DNA of 64,000 nt from an uncultured Eubacteriales bacterium. Lineage in GTDB: Bacteria; Bacillota; Clostridia; Lachnospirales; Lachnospiraceae. A program made the position numbers and the translations under genes. The notes under the pieces were generated by a model. The model saw only the letters and a list, made by a program, of their open reading frames with translations. It was not told the DNA's origin and made no database searches. Positions within the stretch are counted from its first letter, which is position 1. Each line of letters starts with the position of its first letter. Location: the NCBI GenBank assembly GCA_900315015.1, contig OMXJ01000006.1:49592-113591 (forward strand). Direction: 5' to 3'. Below are positions 8,521-16,291 of this stretch, piece by piece.

Positions 8521-9684
8521 ATGATAATAAAAAATGCCAGAGTCCTTACTAAAGGCCGAGGTTTTGATGTAAGAGACATATTTATAGAGGGGAATAGGAT
8601 AGTAGAAAAAAGTACAGAAGATAGTAGGATAGTAGATAAAAGTGAAAAGCCAGGTGAAGAAATAGATGCAAAGGGACTTTATGCAGTCCCTGGGCTTATA
8701 GACATACATTTTCATGGGGCGGCGGGCAATGATATTTGTGATGCCTCCTATGATGCGTTAAAAAGCATAACAAAGTATGAGCTTAATAGGGGAGTAATGA
8801 CTTTATGTCCTGCAACCATGACATATTCAGAAGAAATACTTACAGATGTAGTGGAAAATATAAAGGATTTTGTCTTAAAGGAAAAGGATAATTATTCATT
8901 AGGCGAAATTGTAGGAATAAATATGGAGGGGCCGTTTATAAGTGGGAAAAAGATGGGGGCTCAGAATCCAAAGTATCAGAAAAATCCAGATATAGGAATG
9001 TTTGAGAGACTTTTAGAAAAAAGCGGCGGTCTAATAAAGCTTGTGGATATTGCACCTGAAAATGAAGGTGCGATGGAATTTATTGAGAGCTGTCATGAAA
9101 AGGTGTGCATTTCGCTTGCGCATATGACGGCAGATTATGATACAGCCATAAAGGCCTTTGAAGCAGGGGCAAAACATATGACTCATCTATATAATGCCAT
9201 GCCGGGAATTAATCATAGAGAGCCAGGGCCTATAATTGCAGCCTTAGAAAAAGATGCGCAGGTGGAGCTCATTGCCGATGGAGTGCATGTTCATCCTGCA
9301 ATGGTACGTTTTACCTTTAACACCTTTAAGGAGGATAAAATAATTCTGATTTCAGATAGTATGGAAGCGACAGGCTTAGCTGACGGAGTTTATCAGCTAG
9401 GGGGACAGAGTGTTACCAAAAGAGGGGCAAGAGCAGCTCTTACAGAGGATGAAAATACAATTGCGGGCTCTGTAACAGATCTTTATGGCTGTTTTAAGAA
9501 GGCAGTATTAGACATGAAGGTGCCGCTCGAAAAAGCTGTAAGGGCAGTTACGGAAAATCCAGCTGCGGCAATAGGAATAGATAAGGATTATGGAAGTCTT
9601 GAGGCAGGGCATTATGCAAATATCCTTTTACTAGATGATGAGCTAAATATTGTAAAGAGGATATACAAGGGAAAAATGGTGTGA
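8521..9684 (+). CDS. nagA: N-acetylglucosamine-6-phosphate deacetylase
   Basis: The 387-residue amidohydrolase converts GlcNAc-6-phosphate to glucosamine-6-phosphate and acetate, feeding amino sugars into glycolysis or wall synthesis. Visible landmarks are the metal-binding H63-x-H65 in IDIHFHG, NMEGPFISGKKMGAQNP, the histidine-rich AHMTADYD and HMTHLYNAMPGINHREPG, the DGVHVHP strand and the catalytic D279 in ISDSMEATG. The ATG at 8521 is preferred over the in-frame GTG at 8515, because the GTG lies inside the AGAGGTGA ribosome binding site. No nagB is present in the window. It is separated from the next gene by a promoter. Confidence 0.95.
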   Translation: MIIKNARVLTKGRGFDVRDIFIEGNRIVEKSTEDSRIVDKSEKPGEEIDAKGLYAVPGLIDIHFHGAAGNDICDASYDALKSITKYELNRGVMTLCPATMTYSEEILTDVVENIKDFVLKEKDNYSLGEIVGINMEGPFISGKKMGAQNPKYQKNPDIGMFERLLEKSGGLIKLVDIAPENEGAMEFIESCHEKVCISLAHMTADYDTAIKAFEAGAKHMTHLYNAMPGINHREPGPIIAALEKDAQVELIADGVHVHPAMVRFTFNTFKEDKIILISDSMEATGLADGVYQLGGQSVTKRGARAALTEDENTIAGSVTDLYGCFKKAVLDMKVPLEKAVRAVTENPAAAIGIDKDYGSLEAGHYANILLLDDELNIVKRIYKGKMV

Positions 9685-9688
9685 TTTC

Positions 9689-9717
9689 TTGTTTTTTTAG
9701 GGCAGATATAGTATAAT
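9689..9717 (+). promoter_or_regulatory. Promoter of the acyltransferase operon
   Basis: TTGTTT (9689-9694) and TATAAT (9712-9717) are exactly 17 bases apart. They begin right after the nagA stop and precede the gene at 9807. Confidence 0.6.
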
Positions 9718-9806
9718 TTAACTATAGTAAGATGCTTGTTAATTAGTGTAAGATACAATATGATGATGAGTAATAAAGCAAGAAGAAAAACTGAGGTATA
9801 TTTTTA

Positions 9807-11267
9807 ATGGCAGATTTAAAAAATAATGTCAAAGCTGAAAAGAAGGAACAGGAAAAGGAAAAAAAACAGGAAAAAAAGGTAGAAAGGCTTGAAAGAAAGC
9901 TCTGGAAGGAAAGATTGAAATTAAAGCAGAAGGAAAGAGAGAAGGAAAACCGCAAAAAAGCAAACGGAAGGCTTGATTGGGATAAGCTTGATAATACAGC
10001 AAATCTTTTTCCTGTAATAGCTGATGAGACAATGACAAATGTTTATAGAATAGCAGTCAATCTTACAGAAGAAATAATTCCTGAAAAGCTTGAAATGGCG
10101 ATAGAAAAAGTGCTTGAGCAGATTCCTCTTTTCAGAATGAGATTAAGACAGGGAGCCTTTTGGTACTATTTTGAGGAAAACCTTAGGCCTTTTCCAGGCA
10201 TAAGGGAGGAATATAAGGTACCGGGTTCATATATTGATAAGCATAATAATAACCAATATATGTTCAGAGTTACATTCTACAAATGTAGAATTAATCTTGA
10301 GGTGTTCCATGCCCTTACAGATGGCTTTGGAGGAACGATATTCCTTCAGGAAATAATATATCAATATTTAAGATATGTTCATCCGCAGATTAAGGAAGAA
10401 ACAGCCGGAAGTGAGTATCCTGAAATAGATAAGATCAGTACAGGTATCCATATGGATAGAGAGGATAGCTATGTAAAGAATTTTAAAAAGCCTGCTAAAA
10501 GGAAGGGAAGCTATCAATCAGGAAAGGGACTTGTATTAAAGGGTGAAAAGCTTGCACCTGGAAATCTTGGCATTATGCATGGATTTCTTAGTGTAGCTGA
10601 ATTAAAGAAGGTAGCTAAGGAAAAAGGAATTACTATAAATGAGCTTTTGGTAGGATGCTTTGTTTATGCAGTTTATAAGGGATATTTAAATGGAAGGGCA
10701 TCAAAGCTTCCGATAAGGTGCTGCGTACCTGTAAATTTAAGACCTTATTTTGACTCAACAACAATGAAGAATTTCTTTGCAATGGTAAGCGCTGAGTTTA
10801 AGCCGGAGGAAAGAGAAAATGAATATAGCTTTGACGAGGTAATGGGCATAGTTCATGAGAGCCTTCAAAAGCAGATTACCAAGGAGCATCTTGAGGAAAT
10901 TCTATCTTATAATGTTTCTAATCAAATGAAAAAAATACTGAGAATCGTTCCGCTTCCAATAAAAAAGCTGGCTATAGGATATGTATATGGAATTTCAGCT
11001 AATGCGACGACTTCTACAGTAACAAATATTGGAAATATAAAGATGAGGGAGCCATATAGAAAGTATATTGATAAATTCTATGTAATTCTTTCGGTATCTA
11101 AGGGGCAGAACATGAAGGGAACTATAGTATCATACGGCGATACTCTGACCTTTACAATTAGTTCGATACTAACGGATACCTCGGTGCAGAAGTATTTTTT
11201 CAGGACCTTAAAACAGCTAGGTGTTGATGTAGCGGTAGAAACGAATGGTTTTGGGGCGGAAGAATAA
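9807..11267 (+). CDS. Condensation/alcohol-acetyltransferase-like acyltransferase
   Basis: This 486-residue protein has a very Lys/Glu-rich N-terminal stretch of about 50 residues (likely helical, possibly coiled coil) and then a CoA-dependent acyltransferase-like fold. The catalytic-type motif HALTDG places H168 and D172 in the HxxxDG pattern shared by condensation domains, chloramphenicol acetyltransferase and alcohol acetyltransferases. Later segments such as RCCVPVNLRPYFD fit the second half of the two-lobed fold. No carrier-protein or adenylation domain accompanies it, so a stand-alone acyl transfer is more likely than peptide synthesis. It leads an operon with a DUF6320-like membrane protein and an alpha/beta hydrolase; the substrate is unknown. 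Confidence 0.75.
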   Translation: MADLKNNVKAEKKEQEKEKKQEKKVERLERKLWKERLKLKQKEREKENRKKANGRLDWDKLDNTANLFPVIADETMTNVYRIAVNLTEEIIPEKLEMAIEKVLEQIPLFRMRLRQGAFWYYFEENLRPFPGIREEYKVPGSYIDKHNNNQYMFRVTFYKCRINLEVFHALTDGFGGTIFLQEIIYQYLRYVHPQIKEETAGSEYPEIDKISTGIHMDREDSYVKNFKKPAKRKGSYQSGKGLVLKGEKLAPGNLGIMHGFLSVAELKKVAKEKGITINELLVGCFVYAVYKGYLNGRASKLPIRCCVPVNLRPYFDSTTMKNFFAMVSAEFKPEERENEYSFDEVMGIVHESLQKQITKEHLEEILSYNVSNQMKKILRIVPLPIKKLAIGYVYGISANATTSTVTNIGNIKMREPYRKYIDKFYVILSVSKGQNMKGTIVSYGDTLTFTISSILTDTSVQKYFFRTLKQLGVDVAVETNGFGAEE

Positions 11268-11314
11268 AGCGCATTTACTAAATGAAGAGATAAAATTAAG
11301 AAGGAATTATATAA

Positions 11315-12010
11315 ATGAAAAGATGTGAAAGCTGTAATATGTACATATATGATGATACAGAGCTATGTCCAATGTGCAATTCGGTTTTAAGCGATGTATC
11401 TGAAAAGGATAAGCAAGAAGTAATAAAGAAATATGGACGTCCGGCGCCTTATCCGGACATAAAAGAAAGAAGCAGAAAGCTGGCCTTTGCAATGAAGCTG
11501 ATTTTATTTATCTTCATATTGGCAGGAACAGCGATGATAATAGTAAATGCTGCAGTGACGCCGCAGATGTGGTGGTCATTAATTGCGGTGAGCGGTCTTG
11601 TTTATATTTATTTAGGAATGAGATACTGGATAAGACATGATTCTGGAATATCCTCTAAACTCGGAAAGCAGATCCTGATTACTATTCCGCTTCTAATAAT
11701 AATAGACTATTATACGGGATTTCATAAATGGTCACTTACCTGGGCAGTTCCGGGAATCATAATACTTGGAAATGTAATAGTAATGTTTTTGATGCTGTTT
11801 TACAGAGACAGGTGGTATGCTTATTTAATGCTTTTGCTTATGCTTTTAGTGTGCTGCGCGGTAGTATCAGCATTAATGATATTTAATCTTGTAACCAACA
11901 ACACTTTGATTTATGTAGCGGATGGAATTACCTGCACATATCTTCTTGCAGTAATAATATTCTTTGGAAGAACCTTCAGACGTGAGATGAAGAGGAGATT
12001 TAGAGTATGA
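11315..12010 (+). CDS. DUF6320-like zinc-ribbon membrane protein
   Basis: The 231-residue protein begins with a short zinc-ribbon-like segment (C4, C7, C18, C21) followed by a soluble linker and about six hydrophobic helices between residues 48 and 220. This Cys-ribbon plus helices layout recurs next to the same acyltransferase and hydrolase types in Clostridia (recognised from memory, not searched). It begins 47 bases after the acyltransferase, and its stop overlaps the next start in an ATGA junction, which implies coupled translation. No enzymatic motif is visible. A membrane scaffold or transporter working with the two neighbouring enzymes is a reasonable guess only. Confidence 0.65.
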   Translation: MKRCESCNMYIYDDTELCPMCNSVLSDVSEKDKQEVIKKYGRPAPYPDIKERSRKLAFAMKLILFIFILAGTAMIIVNAAVTPQMWWSLIAVSGLVYIYLGMRYWIRHDSGISSKLGKQILITIPLLIIIDYYTGFHKWSLTWAVPGIIILGNVIVMFLMLFYRDRWYAYLMLLLMLLVCCAVVSALMIFNLVTNNTLIYVADGITCTYLLAVIIFFGRTFRREMKRRFRV

Positions 12011-13056
12011 CAAAGAGAAATTCTACTATTGTAGAAAAGATAAATGCCATGCTTGAGGATGAGTCAGCGGATATTGAAAAGGTGAGTGCTAGGGGAAAGC
12101 TAGCGTATAAGGTTGTCAAAATTACAAGTCACCTTCCTGAAATAGGGCCAGCTAATCAAAATGGAGAGCTGAGAAAGATCAAGACAGAGCATGAGAAAAA
12201 ATGGGTATGTCCGCAGGGTTATAAGCTAAGAAAGCATCGTATGAAAAACTTTACGATGGATGTGCTTGAAAAGCTAGGTGATGTGGAAGTCTTCGGCGAA
12301 GAAGCGGGGGCAGCTCAATCAGCAGCAGAAGATGAGGGACCAGGCTACATACTTCAGCTTCATGGAGGCGGCTATTATGGTACTTTTAATAATACCTACC
12401 GTGATATGGCGGTCTGCTATAGCATAGTAAGCGGAGGAATGGTGGTAATATCACCTGATTATCGCGTAGCTCCTGTAAATCCATATCCTGCAGCACTAGA
12501 AGATGCATTTGAAGCATATAAGTGGATAATGAAAAAAATAGATAAGAGAGAAAAGGAAAGCGGAAAAAGGTTAAAGCTGATAGTAGCAGGAGATTCTGCA
12601 GGAGGCGGCCTTTCACTTGCCCTTACCTTATATCTTAAGGAAAATAATCTAAGACTTCCTGATGGAATTATTACAATGTCTGCATGGACTGACCTTACAA
12701 AGAGCGGCGCTTCTTATGATGATAATTATAAAACAGATCCCTTATTTGGTGGATCAAGAGAAACGCTGGTATATAAGGAAGGGTATTATGCAGGCTCAGA
12801 TCCAAAGGATCCGCATATTTCGCCTTGCTTTGCAGATTATACGGGCTTTCCTAAAATGCTTATGCAGGTGGGAGAGTATGAAATGCTGCTAAGTGATTCT
12901 CAGAGAGTGTATGTGAAGGCTATAGAAGCCGGAGCTACCTGCAGACTTCACATATATCCGGGGATGTTTCATGAATTTCAGATGGGAATAGGGTTATATC
13001 CGGAAGCGGGTATGGCCTGGAGAGAAATAAGAGAATGGATCGGTAAATTAGAATAA
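12007..13056 (+). CDS. Alpha/beta hydrolase, hormone-sensitive-lipase-like esterase
   Basis: This 349-residue protein carries the HSL-family oxyanion motif H119-GGG, the nucleophile elbow GDSAGG with S197, and the late GMFHEF with H322 as the triad histidine. Such enzymes hydrolyse short acyl or aryl esters. No signal peptide is visible, so a cytosolic location is likely. It is translationally coupled to the DUF6320-like gene by an ATGA overlap. With an acyltransferase at the head of the operon, the pair could make and remove the same acyl group, but that is inference. Confidence 0.85.
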   Translation: MTKRNSTIVEKINAMLEDESADIEKVSARGKLAYKVVKITSHLPEIGPANQNGELRKIKTEHEKKWVCPQGYKLRKHRMKNFTMDVLEKLGDVEVFGEEAGAAQSAAEDEGPGYILQLHGGGYYGTFNNTYRDMAVCYSIVSGGMVVISPDYRVAPVNPYPAALEDAFEAYKWIMKKIDKREKESGKRLKLIVAGDSAGGGLSLALTLYLKENNLRLPDGIITMSAWTDLTKSGASYDDNYKTDPLFGGSRETLVYKEGYYAGSDPKDPHISPCFADYTGFPKMLMQVGEYEMLLSDSQRVYVKAIEAGATCRLHIYPGMFHEFQMGIGLYPEAGMAWREIREWIGKLE

Positions 13057-13099
13057 AATAATAGGTTAAGCTGGCTTCTTAAACGGGAAAGGAGCGGAT

Positions 13100-13804
13100 A
13101 TGATTGAATTTTGGGACAAGTTCAGTAATATGATGAAGAGCTGGAGCGATATATCAATAATTGCGCGCCTCATCGGAGCAATGTTTGTTGGTATCATAAT
13201 TGGTCTTAACAGAGAAATGAAAAACCGCGGAGCAGGTGTTAAAACTCACGTACTAGTATGTGTAGGAGCCGCTCTTACAATGATGACGGGAGAGTACATA
13301 TTGCATCAATTTCCAGAATCAAAGGTAGATCTTACAAGAATTGGCGCTCAGGTAGTAAGCGGTGTCGGCTTTTTAGGTGTAGGAACAATCATTGTTACAG
13401 GAAGAAATCATGTTAGGGGACTTACAACTGCAGCGGGTCTATGGGCCTGTGCCTGTGCGGGGCTTGCAATCGGAATAGGTTTCTTTGAGGGAACTACAGT
13501 TGCTCTTATGATCATAATGTTTACTCTTTATATCTTAGATTTATTAGATAGAGAGGTTCATAGAAAATCGATTTATCATGATTATTACATAGAATTTGAA
13601 GATAATCAGAGTGTAACGGATTTTTTAGCATTCATGAGAGATAGTAAAATACATTTTACAAACTTCAATCTTTCAAGAGGAGCTAATAAGACAGATGGTC
13701 CGGTAATCACTTTCACGGTGCAGCTTCCGGTAGGAGAGCCAAGTAAGCTCTTCTTTGATAAACTTGATTCGGATGAAAAGATAAAATTTGCGCATAAGCT
13801 ATAG
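13100..13804 (+). CDS. MgtC/SapB-family membrane protein
   Basis: The 234-residue product has the MgtC/SapB signature GLNREMKNRGAGVKTHVLVCVGAALTM split over the first two helices (positions about 35-60), then further helices with GVGFLGVGTI and RGLTTAAGLWACACAGLAIG, and a soluble C-terminal ACT-like segment. MgtC proteins influence Mg2+ homeostasis or ATP synthase; many homologues of this length are uncharacterised. A good GAAAGGAG site precedes the start. It lies 43 bases after the hydrolase gene and ends at a perfect terminator, so it may be the last gene of that operon. Confidence 0.85.
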   Translation: MIEFWDKFSNMMKSWSDISIIARLIGAMFVGIIIGLNREMKNRGAGVKTHVLVCVGAALTMMTGEYILHQFPESKVDLTRIGAQVVSGVGFLGVGTIIVTGRNHVRGLTTAAGLWACACAGLAIGIGFFEGTTVALMIIMFTLYILDLLDREVHRKSIYHDYYIEFEDNQSVTDFLAFMRDSKIHFTNFNLSRGANKTDGPVITFTVQLPVGEPSKLFFDKLDSDEKIKFAHKL

Positions 13805-13825
13805 TGAAAAGATAAGCTATAATAA

Positions 13826-13877
13826 AAAGGCTTCCATAAGGCAAGATCTGCAAGCCATATGGAAGCCTTTATTCTTT
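13826..13877 (+). terminator. Terminator after the MgtC-like gene
   Basis: A perfect 13-bp stem pairs AAAGGCTTCCATA (13826-13838) with TATGGAAGCCTTT (13858-13870), followed by a T-rich stretch. Confidence 0.8.
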
Positions 13878-13925
13878 AAAATAATTTACCTATTTTGAAT
13901 TACTTATTTTGATTTTTGGACCTTT

Positions 13926-14177
13926 TCAGTGGCCTCTTGGAACTACAGTGCCAAGGAGCTCCTTTTCATAGGTGCAATCAGCAATTAATAGCTTTACAAA
14001 GGTAAAAATCAGTACCGGAAGGGTACACCGGATTGTATGTAAACCAAGGTAAGTGCATAAAAGGGAAGAGGCTATTCCTCCAAATTCAAAAAAGCCTTAA
14101 GCAATTGTTATAGCATATAAAATATAATCTGCAAGTAAAAATTCTACTATGAAAAATTTAAAATATATGGTAAAATT
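13926..14177 (-). pseudogene. Possible decayed membrane-protein gene remnant
   Basis: In the 451-base gap between 13804 and 14256, the minus strand carries a frame that reads like the end of a membrane protein: a hydrophobic helix, a conserved-looking CTYLGLHTIR turn, another helix ending KLLIAD, and a polar tail ending PRGH before TGA at 13928-13926. It has no start codon and is interrupted by a TAA at 14099-14097, across which the frame still looks coding. I could not name the family. AT-rich DNA can imitate hydrophobic coding sequence, so this is tentative. The rest of the gap holds the terminator at 13826 and a candidate promoter at 14168. Confidence 0.3.
14168..14176 (+). promoter_or_regulatory. 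Candidate extended -10 for the FIST-MCP-EAL operon
   Basis: TGGTAAAAT matches TGn plus TAAAAT (five of six with TATAAT) about 80 bases before the FIST start. No clear -35 is seen. Confidence 0.4.
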
Positions 14178-14255
14178 ACTAAAAGGGAGATTTTTTTATA
14201 ATTTTATGATTATTATTTTTGAAAGTTTCTGATATTTTTTCAGGAGGAATAGAAA

Positions 14256-15308
14256 ATGAGAGAGGAAATAGGTATTAGTATATCTGGGGATTTTAGGGAA
14301 GCATCGGCCTCTATTCATGAAGCAGACGCGCTTGTAATGATTACTAGTGCAGCAAATTTTGAAAAACATACAAGAGAGCTCGCAGAAGCATTTCCGAACG
14401 TGCCTAGTATTGGCGGAATTGGAATGAGCTATGGTGGAAATACCATAAATGAAAAGGGGATTACGTTAATTGCGCTTTTTGGAGCAGATGCAAAGGCAGA
14501 TGTCATAGAAGAATTATCGACAATGCCTATAAAATATATAGAAAGATTAGAGGATGCAATAAGAGCTGTAGATGCAAGGGCAGGAAACTCAGTCTGCTTT
14601 GATTTTACGACGGGACACGATGGAAAGCTTGTAACTACGCTTAATACGATTCTTTCTGGACGCAAAATTCCTCTTATCGGTGGAACAGTTGATGGCAAAT
14701 ATGTGTCTGTAAATGGTAAAATCTATTCAGATTCCTGTGCGATTCTTCTTCTTAAGAACAGAACAGGAAGGATATTTACGTATAAGGAAAATATATACAG
14801 ACCTACAGGAAAAAGATTCATGGCAACAAAGACTGATCCTTCGAAGAATCTTTTAATAGAAGTCGATGGACAGCCAGCAGCTACCTTTTATCAGAAACAG
14901 CTAGGAATTAATGCGAGTCAAGTTGCAAAGCAGACCTTTAAAAATCCGTTTGGAAGAATTTATGGTAATGAGACCTATCTTATATCTGTAAAGGAAATTG
15001 TAGGAACCTCTCTTTCCTGCTTTAAACAGACGAATAATCTAGATATCCTTACAATAATGGAAATTGAGGACTATAGGAAGACTGTTGAGGAGACCATAAC
15101 AAAAATTCGTAAAGAGCTTGGCAATGTAAATGGAATTCTTTCAGTAAACTGTCTGTTCAGATATTTACTCTTTAAGCAGGATGGTTATCTTAATGAGTAT
15201 TTTAAAAAGATGGGCGATGCTGCAGAACATGCAGGAATGATAGGAGTAGGAGAACATTATTGTAAGCAGCATGTCAATCAGACCATGTGCTGTATAGCGT
15301 TTAATTAG
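14256..15308 (+). CDS. FIST-domain sensory protein
   Basis: The 350-residue protein consists of FIST_N (about residues 25-190) and FIST_C (about 200-345). It ends with the family's hallmark HVNQTM segment close to the C-terminus. FIST domains are predicted ligand-binding (possibly amino-acid) sensors found in signal-transduction proteins. Here the domain is a free-standing soluble protein with no output domain. It starts after GGAGGAATAG and is followed 9 bases later by a soluble chemoreceptor-like gene and then an EAL protein, so output is presumably through these partners. Membrane segments are absent, indicating a cytosolic sensor. Confidence 0.85.
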   Translation: MREEIGISISGDFREASASIHEADALVMITSAANFEKHTRELAEAFPNVPSIGGIGMSYGGNTINEKGITLIALFGADAKADVIEELSTMPIKYIERLEDAIRAVDARAGNSVCFDFTTGHDGKLVTTLNTILSGRKIPLIGGTVDGKYVSVNGKIYSDSCAILLLKNRTGRIFTYKENIYRPTGKRFMATKTDPSKNLLIEVDGQPAATFYQKQLGINASQVAKQTFKNPFGRIYGNETYLISVKEIVGTSLSCFKQTNNLDILTIMEIEDYRKTVEETITKIRKELGNVNGILSVNCLFRYLLFKQDGYLNEYFKKMGDAAEHAGMIGVGEHYCKQHVNQTMCCIAFN

Positions 15309-15317
15309 GAGGTGCAT

Positions 15318-16268
15318 ATGGGTTTTTTCAAAAGAAAAGCAATAATTCAGGAAGTGCAGCCTGAAGAGAATAGCAGCAAAAAAAGCGATAATAGTCATGC
15401 AATCCTTGTAGCAGCAGAATATTTAAAGAAAAATAATGATGATCTTTCAGCGGAAAATTTTAAGACCTTTAGGGGAATTGAAGAAATTTCAGGTATAATA
15501 CATGAATTTTCGAAGGAAAATGAAGACCTGATAAATCAGTGTAATAATATGAAGGATACCTTTGATGGAATTGTAAAGGCGACAGACCAGTTCACAAAGG
15601 TTAAAAATGACGTTAATGAATCTGTTGATACTGCGCAAAAGCAGGTGACTGAGTTAAAAAAGAGTACCAATACTGTTACTGAACGTTTTGAACAGATGAA
15701 TATAACCTTTCAGGAGCTACTTACTACGGTAGATAAAATAAGGAGCTCAACTAACGGTATTAAATCCATTGCTAATCAGACTAATCTGTTAGCACTTAAC
15801 GCTTCCATAGAGGCGGCAAGAGCAGGAGAGCAGGGCAAGGGCTTTGCAGTGGTAGCAGAAGAGGTAAAAAAGCTTGCTGATGCGATAAAGGTACTTATAA
15901 GTGATGTAAATGTTAGTATAGATGCAGTGGAAAATTCTGCGAGGAATCTAAGCAACACCATTGATGATTCTAAATCTGCGCTTAATGCGAGCATAAGCAA
16001 CGTAGAGCATACGAATGAAATATTTGGTAACATAAGTGAAAATGTTGAAGATATAGAGCGAGTTAATAAGGATATTACAAAGGCAGTAGATAGAAGTAAA
16101 AAGAGTGTCGACGAAATTACAGATTATGTTAATGAGAGTGCGGCCGGCTTTAAGAAGGCTGGAGATATGATCGACGAGATAAAGAATTCTGATACGCAAA
16201 AAGGAACCTTATTCGAAGACTTTAATAACGTTATATCTCAGTTGCCACACCTGGTTAAAGATAACTAA
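15318..16268 (+). CDS. Soluble methyl-accepting-chemotaxis-type signalling protein
   Basis: The 316-residue protein has no transmembrane helix. A short N-terminal region leads into a long helical coiled coil, and the chemoreceptor hairpin tip ([20 protein letters not shown], about residues 153-172) is followed by [14 protein letters not shown]. The tip is the site that contacts CheA/CheW in known receptors. The ATG at 15318 is chosen because AGGAGG (15307-15312) lies 5 bases upstream; the GTG at 15312 overlaps that site. It lies 9 bases after the FIST gene and 23 before the EAL fusion. No cheA or cheW is in the window. It may couple the FIST sensor to chemotaxis or to the EAL enzyme. Confidence 0.9.
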   Translation: MGFFKRKAIIQEVQPEENSSKKSDNSHAILVAAEYLKKNNDDLSAENFKTFRGIEEISGIIHEFSKENEDLINQCNNMKDTFDGIVKATDQFTKVKNDVNESVDTAQKQVTELKKSTNTVTERFEQMNITFQELLTTVDKIRSSTNGIKSIANQTNLLALNASIEAARAGEQGKGFAVVAEEVKKLADAIKVLISDVNVSIDAVENSARNLSNTIDDSKSALNASISNVEHTNEIFGNISENVEDIERVNKDITKAVDRSKKSVDEITDYVNESAAGFKKAGDMIDEIKNSDTQKGTLFEDFNNVISQLPHLVKDN

Positions 16269-16291
16269 GGATATAAGGAGGAGGTGTTTAT

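Noticed and set aside
8275..8715. Long hydrophobic minus-strand frame through the repeat array
   Set aside because: Its Leu/Phe/Tyr-rich sequence is just the translation of the purine repeat on the other strand and it overlaps the nagA start.
9807..11267. Nonribosomal peptide synthetase fragment
   Set aside because: The HxxxD motif is shared, but there are no adenylation, carrier or thioesterase domains nearby.
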